A stretch of DNA of 64,000 bases, taken from assembly GCA_045627525.1 (NCBI GenBank), contig JAZQNW010000006.1, positions 85,086 to 149,085 of the forward strand, given 5' to 3'. The position numbers and the translations under genes are program-made. Shown one piece after another: positions 1-7,727 of this stretch (within the stretch, counting starts at the first letter, position 1; the number at the start of each line of letters is the position of its first letter). The notes under the pieces are model-generated. The model searched no databases. It had not been told where the DNA came from and worked only from the letters and a program-made list of their open reading frames with translations. Origin of the DNA: CAG-877 sp045627525. GTDB lineage: Bacteria; Bacillota_I; Bacilli_A; RF39; UBA660.

Positions 1-274
1 GTATTAAAACAAAAGGTATTCCTATTATAGATATTCCTAATAGCCAAATTAATAAGCAATTAATCATATTGGTAGTTAATGTTTTAAATATTAATGATTT
101 TATATCTAATCCTTTATTAGTAAAAAAATTAGTAATACTATCTACTACTAATTTTTGATTTTCTTTTGATATTATGCTTATATATAATATTCCTAATATA
201 AATGCTATTATTGTTAGTAAAGATATTATTATAAATATTTTATTTTTCTTCGTTTTATTTACTAGTTCATTCAT
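1..274 (-). CDS. SpoIIM-like stage II sporulation membrane protein (C-terminus beyond left edge)
   Basis: The N-terminal 91 residues are visible. The start is ATG at 274 behind a GAGGATG ribosome binding site. A first membrane helix lies at about residues 13-35. After a loop containing NFFTNKGL comes a second helix with the motif GISIIGIPFVLI, which resembles the conserved LGISIIGIP segment of the SpoIIM family. SpoIIM is part of the peptidoglycan hydrolase complex that drives forespore engulfment in endospore formers, and related SpoIIM-like proteins occur outside sporulation. The assignment rests on this motif and topology alone because the rest of the gene lies outside the window. Confidence 0.6.
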   Translation of the reverse strand, partial: MNELVNKTKKNKIFIIISLLTIIAFILGILYISIISKENQKLVVDSITNFFTNKGLDIKSLIFKTLTTNMINCLLIWLLGISIIGIPFVLI

Positions 275-376
275 TTTATCATCCTCGTTAAATTATATAA
301 ATTAGTTGATTATATTATTCATATTAATAATTTACTTTTTATGACATTTATTTTATAATTATGTTGAGGTGTGATT

Positions 377-463
377 ATGAATAGTAAATTTGTAAAAATA
401 GTTTCAATAATTCTTGCACTTGCTATGATTGTTGGATTTATAAGTATAGCTTTTTCTATATAA
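377..463 (+). CDS. 28-residue single-helix membrane peptide
   Basis: This short reading frame starts MNSKFVKIVS, continues as one hydrophobic helix (residues 6-27) and ends IAFSI with a TAA stop. A strong GAGGTG site lies 6 bases before the ATG, and a hairpin terminator begins at the stop codon. A good ribosome binding site plus a dedicated terminator argue for a real small gene. The function is unknown. It has two positive residues near the N-terminus, so the C-terminus is probably outside. It is one of few plus-strand genes in the window. Confidence 0.55.
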   Translation: MNSKFVKIVSIILALAMIVGFISIAFSI

Positions 464-489
464 AAAAGACCAAATAAATGGTCTTTTTT
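462..489. terminator. Bidirectional terminator between the 28-aa peptide and the MBL hydrolase
   Basis: Ten-base arms AAAAAAGACC and GGTCTTTTTT enclose an 8-base loop. T-runs on both strands serve the converging genes. Confidence 0.75.
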
Positions 490-1013
490 TATTTTAAATA
501 AGGATTGTTTTGTTTTTCTGATTCTAGAGTTGTTATTTCACGATGCCCAGGATATAATTTTATATCTTCAGTATATTTTAATAATTTTGTTATGCTTTCA
601 ATCATTTCTTTATTATTTCCTCCTGGTAAATCAGTTCTACCTATAGAGTTTTTAAATACAAAATCTCCAACAAACATAACGTTTTCTTCTTTAAAATAAA
701 ATGTTACTGAATCTTTAGAATGTCCTGGAGTATATAAACATTCAAATTTAAAGTCACCAATTGTATATTCTTTTTCTTCTAGATTACTTCGTTTGAATAT
801 TTTGATACTTCTTTTTGTTAAAAAGTTTCTTAGAGCTCCAATATGATCAAAATGGGAATGAGTTATTAGTACTCCTAGAACTTTATTCTCACCTATTGCT
901 TCTTTTATTTTTTGATAATCATCTCCCGGATCAATTATTAGACAAGTTTTATTTTCGATAAGTACGTAACAATTTTCATCTAATGCTCCAGTTATTACTC
1001 TTTTAATTTCCAT
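489..1013 (-). CDS. MBL-fold metallohydrolase (glyoxalase II-like, YqgX type)
   Basis: The protein has 174 residues. It carries the metallo-beta-lactamase motif THSHFDHIG (HxHxDH, about residues 51-59), then a Gly-His in TPGHSKDS, the Asp of FVGDFVF and a final PGH near residue 156. Together these give the usual two-metal ligand set. Family members hydrolyse thioesters such as hydroxyacylglutathione or act on related substrates, and the true substrate here is unknown. Glyoxalase II proteins of the YqgX group are usually a little over 200 residues, so this is a short version. An AGGAGTG site precedes the ATG. The gene lies 10 bases after the upstream membrane protein gene, so the two are probably co-transcribed. 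Confidence 0.85.
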   Translation of the reverse strand: MEIKRVITGALDENCYVLIENKTCLIIDPGDDYQKIKEAIGENKVLGVLITHSHFDHIGALRNFLTKRSIKIFKRSNLEEKEYTIGDFKFECLYTPGHSKDSVTFYFKEENVMFVGDFVFKNSIGRTDLPGGNNKEMIESITKLLKYTEDIKLYPGHREITTLESEKQNNPYLK

Positions 1014-1023
1014 TATTTCACTC

Positions 1024-1836
1024 CTAATTTGCTAATTCTTTGCTGATATAAACATAATTGTAGTTTGTATCAAGTTTAAATGTATAAATATATGTTCCAT
1101 TTTTTAAATTGTCTGGTACTTTGTTTCCTTGGATACCATGATATTTTACTTCTTCATAAAGCTTTATAATAGTTTCTTTTGAAGTTGCTTTTTTAAGCTC
1201 TTTATTTACGCTATATACTGTAGTTGATGGTGTTGCGCATTTTCCAGAAACGTATTCTCCCCTACCTTCTATATATTCGAAACCACCTATGCAGTCGTAA
1301 CTAAGTTGGATATTGCCATTTTTGATATTTGTAGTTTCTCCAAATAATTTTTTTAATTCTATTTGTAGTGTTTCTTCTTTGAAAGCAACTGGTGAAAATT
1401 CAATTGTTTCTTCGCAAGTATATGGATACATTTTAGTATCATCAAAATAATTACAGTTTGATTTATATATATTATTTGTAGGTATCTGTCTATAAGCTAA
1501 ATATAATTTCATTGAATCATCTAATGAATTATTAGCTAAATCTTCTTTTATATTTGTTTTAACTTTATTATATAAATCTTGTATGATAGTTGAATTGATA
1601 TTTAATTCTTTTTCTTCTCCTGAAGTTGAAACAGGTGTGCAATTTTCTTTTAGAGAATTTAATTGCATTATGTTTTTGTTATAGAAATAATAAGTTAAAA
1701 AACAAAGCCCACCTAAAATTAAAAGTAGGAAAATAGCAAAGCCTGTTCCTTTGCTTTTTATAATAACTTGTGGTGTACTTTCTATAGAATTTTGATTTTT
1801 ATTTTCTGTTACTTTTCCCTCTTTATTCTCATTCAT
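1024..1836 (-). CDS. Single-pass membrane-anchored protein of unknown function
   Basis: The protein has 270 residues: a charged cytoplasmic N-terminus (1-30, rich in Asn, Lys and Glu), one membrane helix at about 32-53, and an extracytoplasmic domain of about 215 residues with several cysteines (for example NCTP, SNCNYF, YTCEE, YDCIGG, KCATP) that could form disulfides. No family is recognised. The translation start is supported by AGGTGAT before ATG. It is probably transcribed with the MBL hydrolase downstream. The architecture of short cytoplasmic tail, one helix and exported domain recurs in other unknown proteins of this window (30066-31514, 34891-36426). Confidence 0.7.
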   Translation of the reverse strand: MNENKEGKVTENKNQNSIESTPQVIIKSKGTGFAIFLLLILGGLCFLTYYFYNKNIMQLNSLKENCTPVSTSGEEKELNINSTIIQDLYNKVKTNIKEDLANNSLDDSMKLYLAYRQIPTNNIYKSNCNYFDDTKMYPYTCEETIEFSPVAFKEETLQIELKKLFGETTNIKNGNIQLSYDCIGGFEYIEGRGEYVSGKCATPSTTVYSVNKELKKATSKETIIKLYEEVKYHGIQGNKVPDNLKNGTYIYTFKLDTNYNYVYISKELAN

Positions 1837-1905
1837 GATATCACCTATCCTACTATATAATTTTAATATAAAATTATGTTATTTACAATATTTTTAATAA
1901 AAAAA

Positions 1906-1924
1906 AGAAGAGTTTTACTCTTCT
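1906..1924 (-). terminator. Terminator of the ABC exporter operon
   Basis: Arms AGAAGAGT and ACTCTTCT enclose a 3-base loop and overlap the end of the upstream coding region. On the minus strand they are followed by a run of eight T. Confidence 0.75.
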
Positions 1925-4059
1925 ATTGTTTCAAATTGAGAATTATACAAATTACTATAGAAACCTTTTTGTTTTAGTAATTCTTCATGTGTTCCTTGCT
2001 CAATAATATCACCATTATCCATAACTAAAATTAAGTCAGCATTTTTAATAGTTGATAATCTATGAGCTATAATAAAGCTTGTTCTTCCTTTAGTTAATTT
2101 ATCCATAGCTTTTTGAACTAGTTCTTCGGTACGTGTATCAACGTTTGAAGTTGCTTCATCTAATATTAGGAATGGAGCATCTTCTATCATACCTCTAGCA
2201 ATAGTTAATAATTGCTTTTGACCTTGACTTATAGAATCACTATCATCGATAGGTGCATCTAAACTACCTGGTAAAGTTTTAACAAAGTGGTCTATACCAA
2301 CTGTTTTTAGGGCTGCCCAAATTTCTTCATCTGTAACATTCTCTTTGTTAAATTTTATATTATCTCGTATTGTTCCTTCAAATAACCATGTGTCTTGTAA
2401 AACCATTATGAATAACTCATGAATGTTTTTTCTAGTTAATTTTTTTGTAGATACATTATCAATAATAATGTCTCCATTATTTGTATCGTAAAATTTCATT
2501 AATAAATTTACAATTGTAGTTTTACCTGCTCCTGTAGGACCTACTATAGCAATTTTTTGACCTGGTTTTACTTTAGTATTGAAGTTTTTAATAATAGTTT
2601 TATCTTTATCGTAAGCAAAATTTACATTTTTAAATTCAATTGAACCTTTAACATCTTTTTTATTTAATTTGTTTTTTAATTTACTTTCATCAGTCATTTC
2701 TTCTTCTTCTAAGAATTCAAATACTCTTTCAGCAGCAGCTGCTGTTGATTGTAATGATGTCATTGCTTGAGCAATTTGTGATAATGGATTAGTAAATAAT
2801 CTAACATAAATCATGAATGCTACTATTACACCAAATGATATAATATTGTTCATAGTTAGAATTGCACCAACGACGCAAACTGCTACATAACCTAGGTTAC
2901 CAACAAAGCTCATAATAGGATGCATCATACCAGATAAACATTTACTAATGAAGTTGCACTTATATAATTTATCATTTAATTTGTCAAATTCATTTGATGC
3001 TAATTTATTTCCATTATAAACTTTTACTATGTTATGACCTGAATATATTTCTTCAATGTATCCATTCAAATTACCAATTTCTACTTGGCGTTGATTGAAA
3101 TATTTTTGAGATTTTCCTAAAATTAATTTCATAAATGAAAAACCAATTAAGCTTGCTAATATTGCAGTTATAGCCATACGCCATTCTGTTACAAACATCA
3201 TGATGATTGACCCTATAAATAATGTTGATGAAGTAGCTAATGTTGATAGTGATTGATTCATATTCATACCAATCATGTCAACATCGTTAGTTATTCTTGA
3301 TAAAACATCTCCAGTTTCATGTTTATCAAAGTATTTTAATGGTAAGCGATTTATTTTTTCACTGATATTATTTCTTAATTTTTTAGCAAAATTGTTAGAT
3401 ATTGTTGCCATTAAGAATGCTACTATAAAACCAAATAAAGCACTTATTAAATATAGTGATCCTAAAATTATGGCTATTTTTTTGATTTTATTCATATTAA
3501 TTTTAGGTTTTATAATGTTATAAATTGATTTAGGATATTTATCAATTTGAGATAGCATATTTTTATTTGTTGTTTTACTAGCAATACGTAAAAATTCTAA
3601 TTGATCTTTTTTTGATATTAGTTTGTTATCTACTTTTATATCTTCTAGCAAGAATAACATTATGTTATCTGAAATGTCATCTATTTTAAAATCTTCTTTA
3701 TTTTTTACTTGTTTAAATGTATTCATCAGTTGTTCTTTTTCTTCATTAGAAAATTCATTTGAAGCCATTATCTTTTCTATTTTTTGTGGCATTTTTTCTT
3801 CAGATAAATTGTTAGTTATACCTGTTGCTATTTCTTTTAATTTGTCAGTTTGTGGTATGATACCATTACTAATTGTATCAGTTAATTTTGATAATTGATT
3901 AGGGGTAACAATTGATAATATTGCACTAACTACTGCTAAGAATAAAGAAACCATTAATAATATTTGCCATTTTTTTAGACTTTTAAATAATTTTATCATT
4001 GTTTTGGAGAAATTTTTTGATTTTTCATTTTGTTGTTGTCTTCCCATTGGTCTAGGCAT
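1915..4059 (-). CDS. ABC exporter half-transporter with enlarged first external loop
   Basis: This 714-residue protein combines a type IV ABC exporter membrane domain (about residues 30-470) with an ATPase domain. The ATPase shows Walker A GPTGAGKTT, a non-canonical signature SISQGQKQ, Walker B FLILDEATSNVD and the H-loop AHRLST. TM1 (about 32-53) and TM2 (about 193-218) are separated by roughly 135 charged residues, far longer than the few residues usual for this family. The start is supported by AAAGGAGG. The gene overlaps the preceding half-transporter by 8 bases (ATGCCTAG). With that partner it should form a heterodimeric drug or peptide exporter controlled by the adjacent TetR protein. 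The substrate is not predictable. Confidence 0.9.
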   Translation of the reverse strand: MPRPMGRQQQNEKSKNFSKTMIKLFKSLKKWQILLMVSLFLAVVSAILSIVTPNQLSKLTDTISNGIIPQTDKLKEIATGITNNLSEEKMPQKIEKIMASNEFSNEEKEQLMNTFKQVKNKEDFKIDDISDNIMLFLLEDIKVDNKLISKKDQLEFLRIASKTTNKNMLSQIDKYPKSIYNIIKPKINMNKIKKIAIILGSLYLISALFGFIVAFLMATISNNFAKKLRNNISEKINRLPLKYFDKHETGDVLSRITNDVDMIGMNMNQSLSTLATSSTLFIGSIIMMFVTEWRMAITAILASLIGFSFMKLILGKSQKYFNQRQVEIGNLNGYIEEIYSGHNIVKVYNGNKLASNEFDKLNDKLYKCNFISKCLSGMMHPIMSFVGNLGYVAVCVVGAILTMNNIISFGVIVAFMIYVRLFTNPLSQIAQAMTSLQSTAAAAERVFEFLEEEEMTDESKLKNKLNKKDVKGSIEFKNVNFAYDKDKTIIKNFNTKVKPGQKIAIVGPTGAGKTTIVNLLMKFYDTNNGDIIIDNVSTKKLTRKNIHELFIMVLQDTWLFEGTIRDNIKFNKENVTDEEIWAALKTVGIDHFVKTLPGSLDAPIDDSDSISQGQKQLLTIARGMIEDAPFLILDEATSNVDTRTEELVQKAMDKLTKGRTSFIIAHRLSTIKNADLILVMDNGDIIEQGTHEELLKQKGFYSNLYNSQFETIEE

Positions 4060-5812
4060 TTTCTAATTCCTCCTTTGATAATTGTGATAAAGCTATTTCT
4101 TTGTAGACATCACAATTTTTTAATAATTCTTTATGTGTTCCTGATCCAACACATTCTCCTTTATCTAGGACTATGATTTTATCTGCATTCATTATTGTTC
4201 CTATTCTTTGAGCAACAATTAAACTAGTAGCATTTTTAGTGTTTTTCTTTAATTCTTTTCTAAGTATTGAATCGGTTTTATAGTCTAGTGCTGAGAATGA
4301 GTCATCAAAAATATATATTTCTGGATTTTTTACTATTGCTCTAGCAATGGATAAACGTTGCTTTTGACCACCAGAAACGTTTGTTCCACCTCTTGATAGA
4401 TCTGCATTATATTGTTTTTCCATCTTTTCTACAAAGTCTTTTCCTTGGGCTATTTCTATAGCTTTTTTTATTTCTTTTTCTGTTGGTTTCTTTTTGCCAT
4501 TATCACCGTAAGCAACATTTTCTGAAACTGTTCCTGTAAAGATAACGGCTTTTTGTGAAACATAACCTAGTTTATTGTGTAGAGCTTCTAATTTATAGTC
4601 TTTTACATTTATTCCATCTATTAAGATTTCACCATCTGTAGCATCATAAAATCTTGGTATTAAATTTATTAATGTTGATTTACCAGAACCTGTTGATCCT
4701 ATAAAGGCAACTGTTTCACCTTTTTTTATTTTAAAGTTAATATTTTTTAATATGTATTCATCAGCATCAGAGTATTTGAAAGAAACATTTTTAAATTCTA
4801 TTGTTCCCTTTTCTTTAGTTTCTTTATCAAAATCACCATCTTTTATAGTTACTTCGCAATCTAAAACTTCATTAATACGATTTGCTGATACTTGTGCTCT
4901 TGGCAATATCATAAATATTAAAGTAAGCATTAAGAATGAAATGATTACCTGAATGGCATATGAAGAAAATACTATCATATTACTAAATAAATTTAATTTA
5001 TCAACCATACAAGCTTTACTGATCATTATGGCTCCTACTACATAAATGCTTAATGTTAATCCATGCATTACTATGTTCATAACAGGTTCTAATACAGCAA
5101 ACCATCTTTGGTTAAATAATTGTGTATTAGTTAATTCAGTATTTACTGTGTCGAATCTATTTTCTTGGAATTTTTCAGCATTAAAAGCTCTAATAACGCG
5201 GATACCAGTTAAATTTTCTCTAGTTACACCATTAACTTTGTCTGTTAATTTTTGAACCTTTTTGAATTTTGGCATTACTATAATTAAAATTATAAATACT
5301 GTAATTAATAGTATTAAGACACTTAATGCAGTTAATAAAGACCATTTTAGATTTTTATTGACTATTTTTATTACAGCCCATGTTGCCATTATTGGTGCTT
5401 TCATTAACACTTGCATACCCATACCAATAAATACTTCTATTTGAGTTACATCATTTGTAGTTCTAGTTATTAAGCTGCTTGTTTGGAATTTTTTTATTTC
5501 TTCCATACCAAATTTTTCTACTTTATTAAATATTTGTTTTCTTAATGTTTTTGAAAAATTGGCTGAAACAAATGCTGATAAGCAGCAGACAATGATTGAA
5601 CTTATTAAGCTACCAAAAGCACATAATAGCATAAATCCGCCTTGTTTTAGTATATCAGCCATTTTGCTACCTTCTGTTTGAACTAACTTAGTAATTGTGC
5701 TCATATAATCTGGTATTTTTAGTTCTAACCATACTTGTGATGCAATCATTAAAAAACTTATAATTATAATGATAATATCTTTTTTTGATAAATTTTTAAA
5801 TAATTTAAACAT
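4052..5812 (-). CDS. ABC exporter half-transporter with degenerate Walker B
   Basis: This protein has six predicted membrane helices followed by an ATPase domain with Walker A GSTGSGKST, canonical signature VSGGQKQR and Walker B IYIFDDSFSALD. The catalytic Glu after Walker B is Asp, as in the degenerate-site subunit of heterodimeric exporters such as TM287/288 and BmrCD. Paired with the SQGQ signature of the downstream partner, this builds one weak and one active ATP site. I place the start at ATG 5812 (MFKLFKNL), directly behind AGGAGGATAAAA. The longer frame to 5836 has no such site. The start overlaps the tetR stop by 8 bases (ATGTTTAA), so the three genes form one tightly coupled operon. 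Confidence 0.9.
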   Translation of the reverse strand: MFKLFKNLSKKDIIIIIISFLMIASQVWLELKIPDYMSTITKLVQTEGSKMADILKQGGFMLLCAFGSLISSIIVCCLSAFVSANFSKTLRKQIFNKVEKFGMEEIKKFQTSSLITRTTNDVTQIEVFIGMGMQVLMKAPIMATWAVIKIVNKNLKWSLLTALSVLILLITVFIILIIVMPKFKKVQKLTDKVNGVTRENLTGIRVIRAFNAEKFQENRFDTVNTELTNTQLFNQRWFAVLEPVMNIVMHGLTLSIYVVGAIMISKACMVDKLNLFSNMIVFSSYAIQVIISFLMLTLIFMILPRAQVSANRINEVLDCEVTIKDGDFDKETKEKGTIEFKNVSFKYSDADEYILKNINFKIKKGETVAFIGSTGSGKSTLINLIPRFYDATDGEILIDGINVKDYKLEALHNKLGYVSQKAVIFTGTVSENVAYGDNGKKKPTEKEIKKAIEIAQGKDFVEKMEKQYNADLSRGGTNVSGGQKQRLSIARAIVKNPEIYIFDDSFSALDYKTDSILRKELKKNTKNATSLIVAQRIGTIMNADKIIVLDKGECVGSGTHKELLKNCDVYKEIALSQLSKEELENA

Positions 5813-6401
5813 TTTTATCCTCCTTGTATATTCCATGAAATATTATATTTAGTTCTCGATAATAATTATCTTTTATTTTATCTTTTTCATGAGAATTTTT
5901 AATTGTATTTACGACAGCTTTAAAAAGGCTATGCCCTAAGATACTAAATATGAATTCTGTATCTTCTATTAGATTATTTGTATTTATTAAATCTTTTACA
6001 TTATTGTATAAATCCGTACATATTATATTTATGTCTTTATTATGCAAATGTGCAAAAATAATACAGTTTTTTAAAATACATTTATACTCTTTTTTTGAAG
6101 TGATTTTTATTATTTCATCATATAATTGTATAAATGAATTTTTTAAGTCTCCTTTATTATTTTTAAATATTTTTATAGTTAAAAGGTTTAATTTGGAATT
6201 ATTTATTTTCATTAAATGTCTGAATAAATCTTCTTTGTCTTTGAAGTATAAGTAGAATGTTCCTCTAGGAATATTAGCATCTTTAATTATTTTATTTAAT
6301 GATACATTTGGATATTCATTATTGGAAAATTCAGCTATTGCTGCATTTAAAATTATTTTTTGCTTTTCACTTTTTAAATTCATGAAAGTTTGACTAGGCA
6401 T
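5805..6401 (-). CDS. TetR/AcrR-family transcriptional regulator
   Basis: The 198-residue protein has an N-terminal helix-turn-helix at about residues 25-60 (NKIIKDANIPRGTFYLYFKD, the typical TetR recognition helix GTFYLYF). Its C-terminal ligand domain is poorly conserved. It is the first gene of an operon with two ABC exporter subunits and probably represses it until an exported compound binds. Its own promoter contains a perfect 6-3-6 inverted repeat between the -35 and -10 boxes, which indicates autoregulation. A GAAGGTGAC site precedes the ATG. Confidence 0.88.
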   Translation of the reverse strand: MPSQTFMNLKSEKQKIILNAAIAEFSNNEYPNVSLNKIIKDANIPRGTFYLYFKDKEDLFRHLMKINNSKLNLLTIKIFKNNKGDLKNSFIQLYDEIIKITSKKEYKCILKNCIIFAHLHNKDINIICTDLYNNVKDLINTNNLIEDTEFIFSILGHSLFKAVVNTIKNSHEKDKIKDNYYRELNIIFHGIYKEDKNV

Positions 6402-6431
6402 ATTGTCACCTTCTTTTTTTACTGCTTTTTA

Positions 6432-6460
6432 ATTATATGTGACATGTTGTCACTTGTCAA
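6432..6460 (-). promoter_or_regulatory. Near-consensus vegetative promoter of the tetR-ABC operon
   Basis: On the minus strand, TTGACA (6455-6460) and TATAAT (6432-6437) are separated by exactly 17 bases. This is a perfect SigA-type promoter, about 30 bases upstream of the tetR start. Confidence 0.85.
6439..6453. promoter_or_regulatory. Probable TetR operator inside the promoter spacer
   Basis: The perfect inverted repeat GTGACA-TGT-TGTCAC lies wholly between the -35 and -10 boxes. Bound repressor there would block RNA polymerase. The adjacent tetR-family gene is the obvious ligand. Confidence 0.7.
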
Positions 6461-6479
6461 GACTTTTAGAAAAAAATAA

Positions 6480-6497
6480 AAGGCAGTTATCTGCCTT
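6480..6497 (-). terminator. Terminator of tRNA-Glu
   Basis: The stem AAGGCAG/CTGCCTT has a 4-base loop. On the minus strand it is followed by TTATTTTTTT, just downstream of the tRNA. Confidence 0.75.
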
Positions 6498-6506
6498 AAT
6501 TTTTAA

Positions 6507-6583
6507 TGGTAACCTGTATGGGGTTCGAACCCACGAATACTGCCTTGAGAGGGCAGCGTGTTAAACCACTTCACCAACAGGTC
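6507..6583 (-). tRNA. tRNA-Glu (anticodon CTC)
   Basis: The 77-nt cloverleaf has acceptor stem GACCTGT paired with ACAGGTT, anticodon stem CTGCC/GGCAG around loop CTCTCAA (anticodon CTC, codon GAG), T-loop GGTTCGAACCC, and an encoded CCA end. In such an AT-rich genome GAG is a minor codon, so a TTC-anticodon glutamate tRNA is expected elsewhere. The first acceptor pair reads as G-U. Confidence 0.88.
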
Positions 6584-6661
6584 AAATAAATAGTGCCTTT
6601 TTGATAAGACACTAATATTTTATCATATTTAAGTTCTTTATACAATCACTTTTTTATCGTT

Positions 6662-7258
6662 TTACATACCAGGGTTAACTGGTGGTAAATCATTATTTGT
6701 TTGTGGTGGCATAGCTTCGATTGTAGGTATTGCTGGGATAACTGAAGGCGCTGGTTGTGAAGCTATGTTTATAGCTTGTGGTTGTTCAGTTGGAATGCTT
6801 GCTATTGCTGGTTCAATTGCAGGTATTGCTGGAATTTCTTGAGCTACTGGTGCAACTTGAGGTTGTTCAACTGGCATAGTTGGAATAGTCATTTCTTCAG
6901 TAACTTGAGGTTGTTCAATAGGCATAGCTGGAATAGTCATTTCTTCAGCAACTTGAGGTTGTTCAACTGCTGCTTCTCCTTTTAATAATTCGTTTAATTT
7001 TACTTTGAAGGCTGTTTCTTCTTCATCTACTAATCCTAAGTGAAATACTTGAGCAATTTGTTCGTGATCAAATAATGCTGTCTCATCACTTGATAAAAAT
7101 CCTTCTGGATACATACATCCAGAGTAATCATACATTTTATTATCTGTTTCATCGTCATTAGCAATGGCACAAAAACCAGTAATCATTACTCTTTTTGTAC
7201 CTCCAGTTAACATACATACTGTACCAATTGGTAAAAACTTTTCTCCCTTTTCAATCAT
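6662..7258 (-). CDS. DUF4176 domain protein with Pro/Gln repeat tail
   Basis: Residues 1-85 match the DUF4176 pattern: LPIGTVCMLTGGTKRVMITG, then YDYSGCMYPEGF and a FDHEQI segment. DUF4176 proteins are commonly encoded near type VII (ESX/WXG100) secretion genes in Gram-positives, but no other secretion gene is visible here. The remaining 110 residues are a low-complexity tail with imperfect repeats of the form EQPQVxEEMTIPxMPV, rich in Pro, Ile, Gln and Ala, probably unstructured. The start has a GGAGGAAC site. A near-perfect palindrome lies in its leader. The exact function is unknown. Confidence 0.7.
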   Translation of the reverse strand: MIEKGEKFLPIGTVCMLTGGTKRVMITGFCAIANDDETDNKMYDYSGCMYPEGFLSSDETALFDHEQIAQVFHLGLVDEEETAFKVKLNELLKGEAAVEQPQVAEEMTIPAMPIEQPQVTEEMTIPTMPVEQPQVAPVAQEIPAIPAIEPAIASIPTEQPQAINIASQPAPSVIPAIPTIEAMPPQTNNDLPPVNPGM

Positions 7259-7284
7259 TTTTTTGTTCCTCCTTATAATTAACT

Positions 7285-7300
7285 ACATCACTAGTGACGT
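7285..7300. promoter_or_regulatory. 16-base dyad in the leader of the DUF4176 gene
   Basis: ACATCACTAGTGACGT is palindromic except for one base pair. It lies about 27 bases before the start codon and just downstream of a TATAAT box (7310-7315, minus strand). It could be an operator. Confidence 0.35.
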
Positions 7301-7362
7301 ATCTTATTTATTATATTCTTTTTCAGTATAACATATATTTTTTATGAATACAAACTAAAAAT

Positions 7363-7387
7363 AAAAAAGATTAAAATAATCTTTTTT
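7363..7387 (-). terminator. Terminator of the 95-aa protein gene
   Basis: Eleven-base arms AAAAAAGATTA and TAATCTTTTTT enclose loop AAA and overlap the stop codon of the gene that ends at 7386. Confidence 0.7.
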
Positions 7388-7673
7388 ATTTAAGCCCTTT
7401 TATTTTTGATACTACCTGTTGTTTGCCACATATTATACATCTTTGTATTTGATCATCAGATACTATTATTATTCTACGAGAACCATGACCAATACTTTTT
7501 AATCCGAAATATTGTTTTGAATTTTCTTTTTTTTCTTCCATTACATATATGTGACTGTAGTCATCAGTACAAAACTTTATTCCTAATTTGTCTTCTACAT
7601 TTTTTACTTCATTTTCATCATTAGCAGCTAATAAATTTAGGAGTTCTTTATTAACATTTTTATTATCAACCAT
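7386..7673 (-). CDS. Hypothetical 95-residue protein with one CxxC
   Basis: No family is recognised. The N-terminal half is acidic and helical (LLNLLAANDENEVKNVEDKLG). The C-terminal half is basic with GHGSRRIIIVS and a single CIICGK motif near residue 81, possibly half of a metal site completed by dimerisation. It has no signal peptide or membrane helix. The start is supported by GGGGGAT nine bases upstream, and the gene ends in a clear terminator, so it is probably a single-gene transcript. Confidence 0.55.
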   Translation of the reverse strand: MVDNKNVNKELLNLLAANDENEVKNVEDKLGIKFCTDDYSHIYVMEEKKENSKQYFGLKSIGHGSRRIIIVSDDQIQRCIICGKQQVVSKIKGLK

Positions 7674-7727
7674 AAATTATCCCCCTTCATATTCGCATAT
7701 TATATCACATTTTTAGTAAATATGATA

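Noticed and set aside
6776..6985. Trp- and Phe-rich plus-strand frame opposite the DUF4176 tail
   Set aside because: It is an antisense shadow of the EQPQV repeats and has no ribosome binding site.
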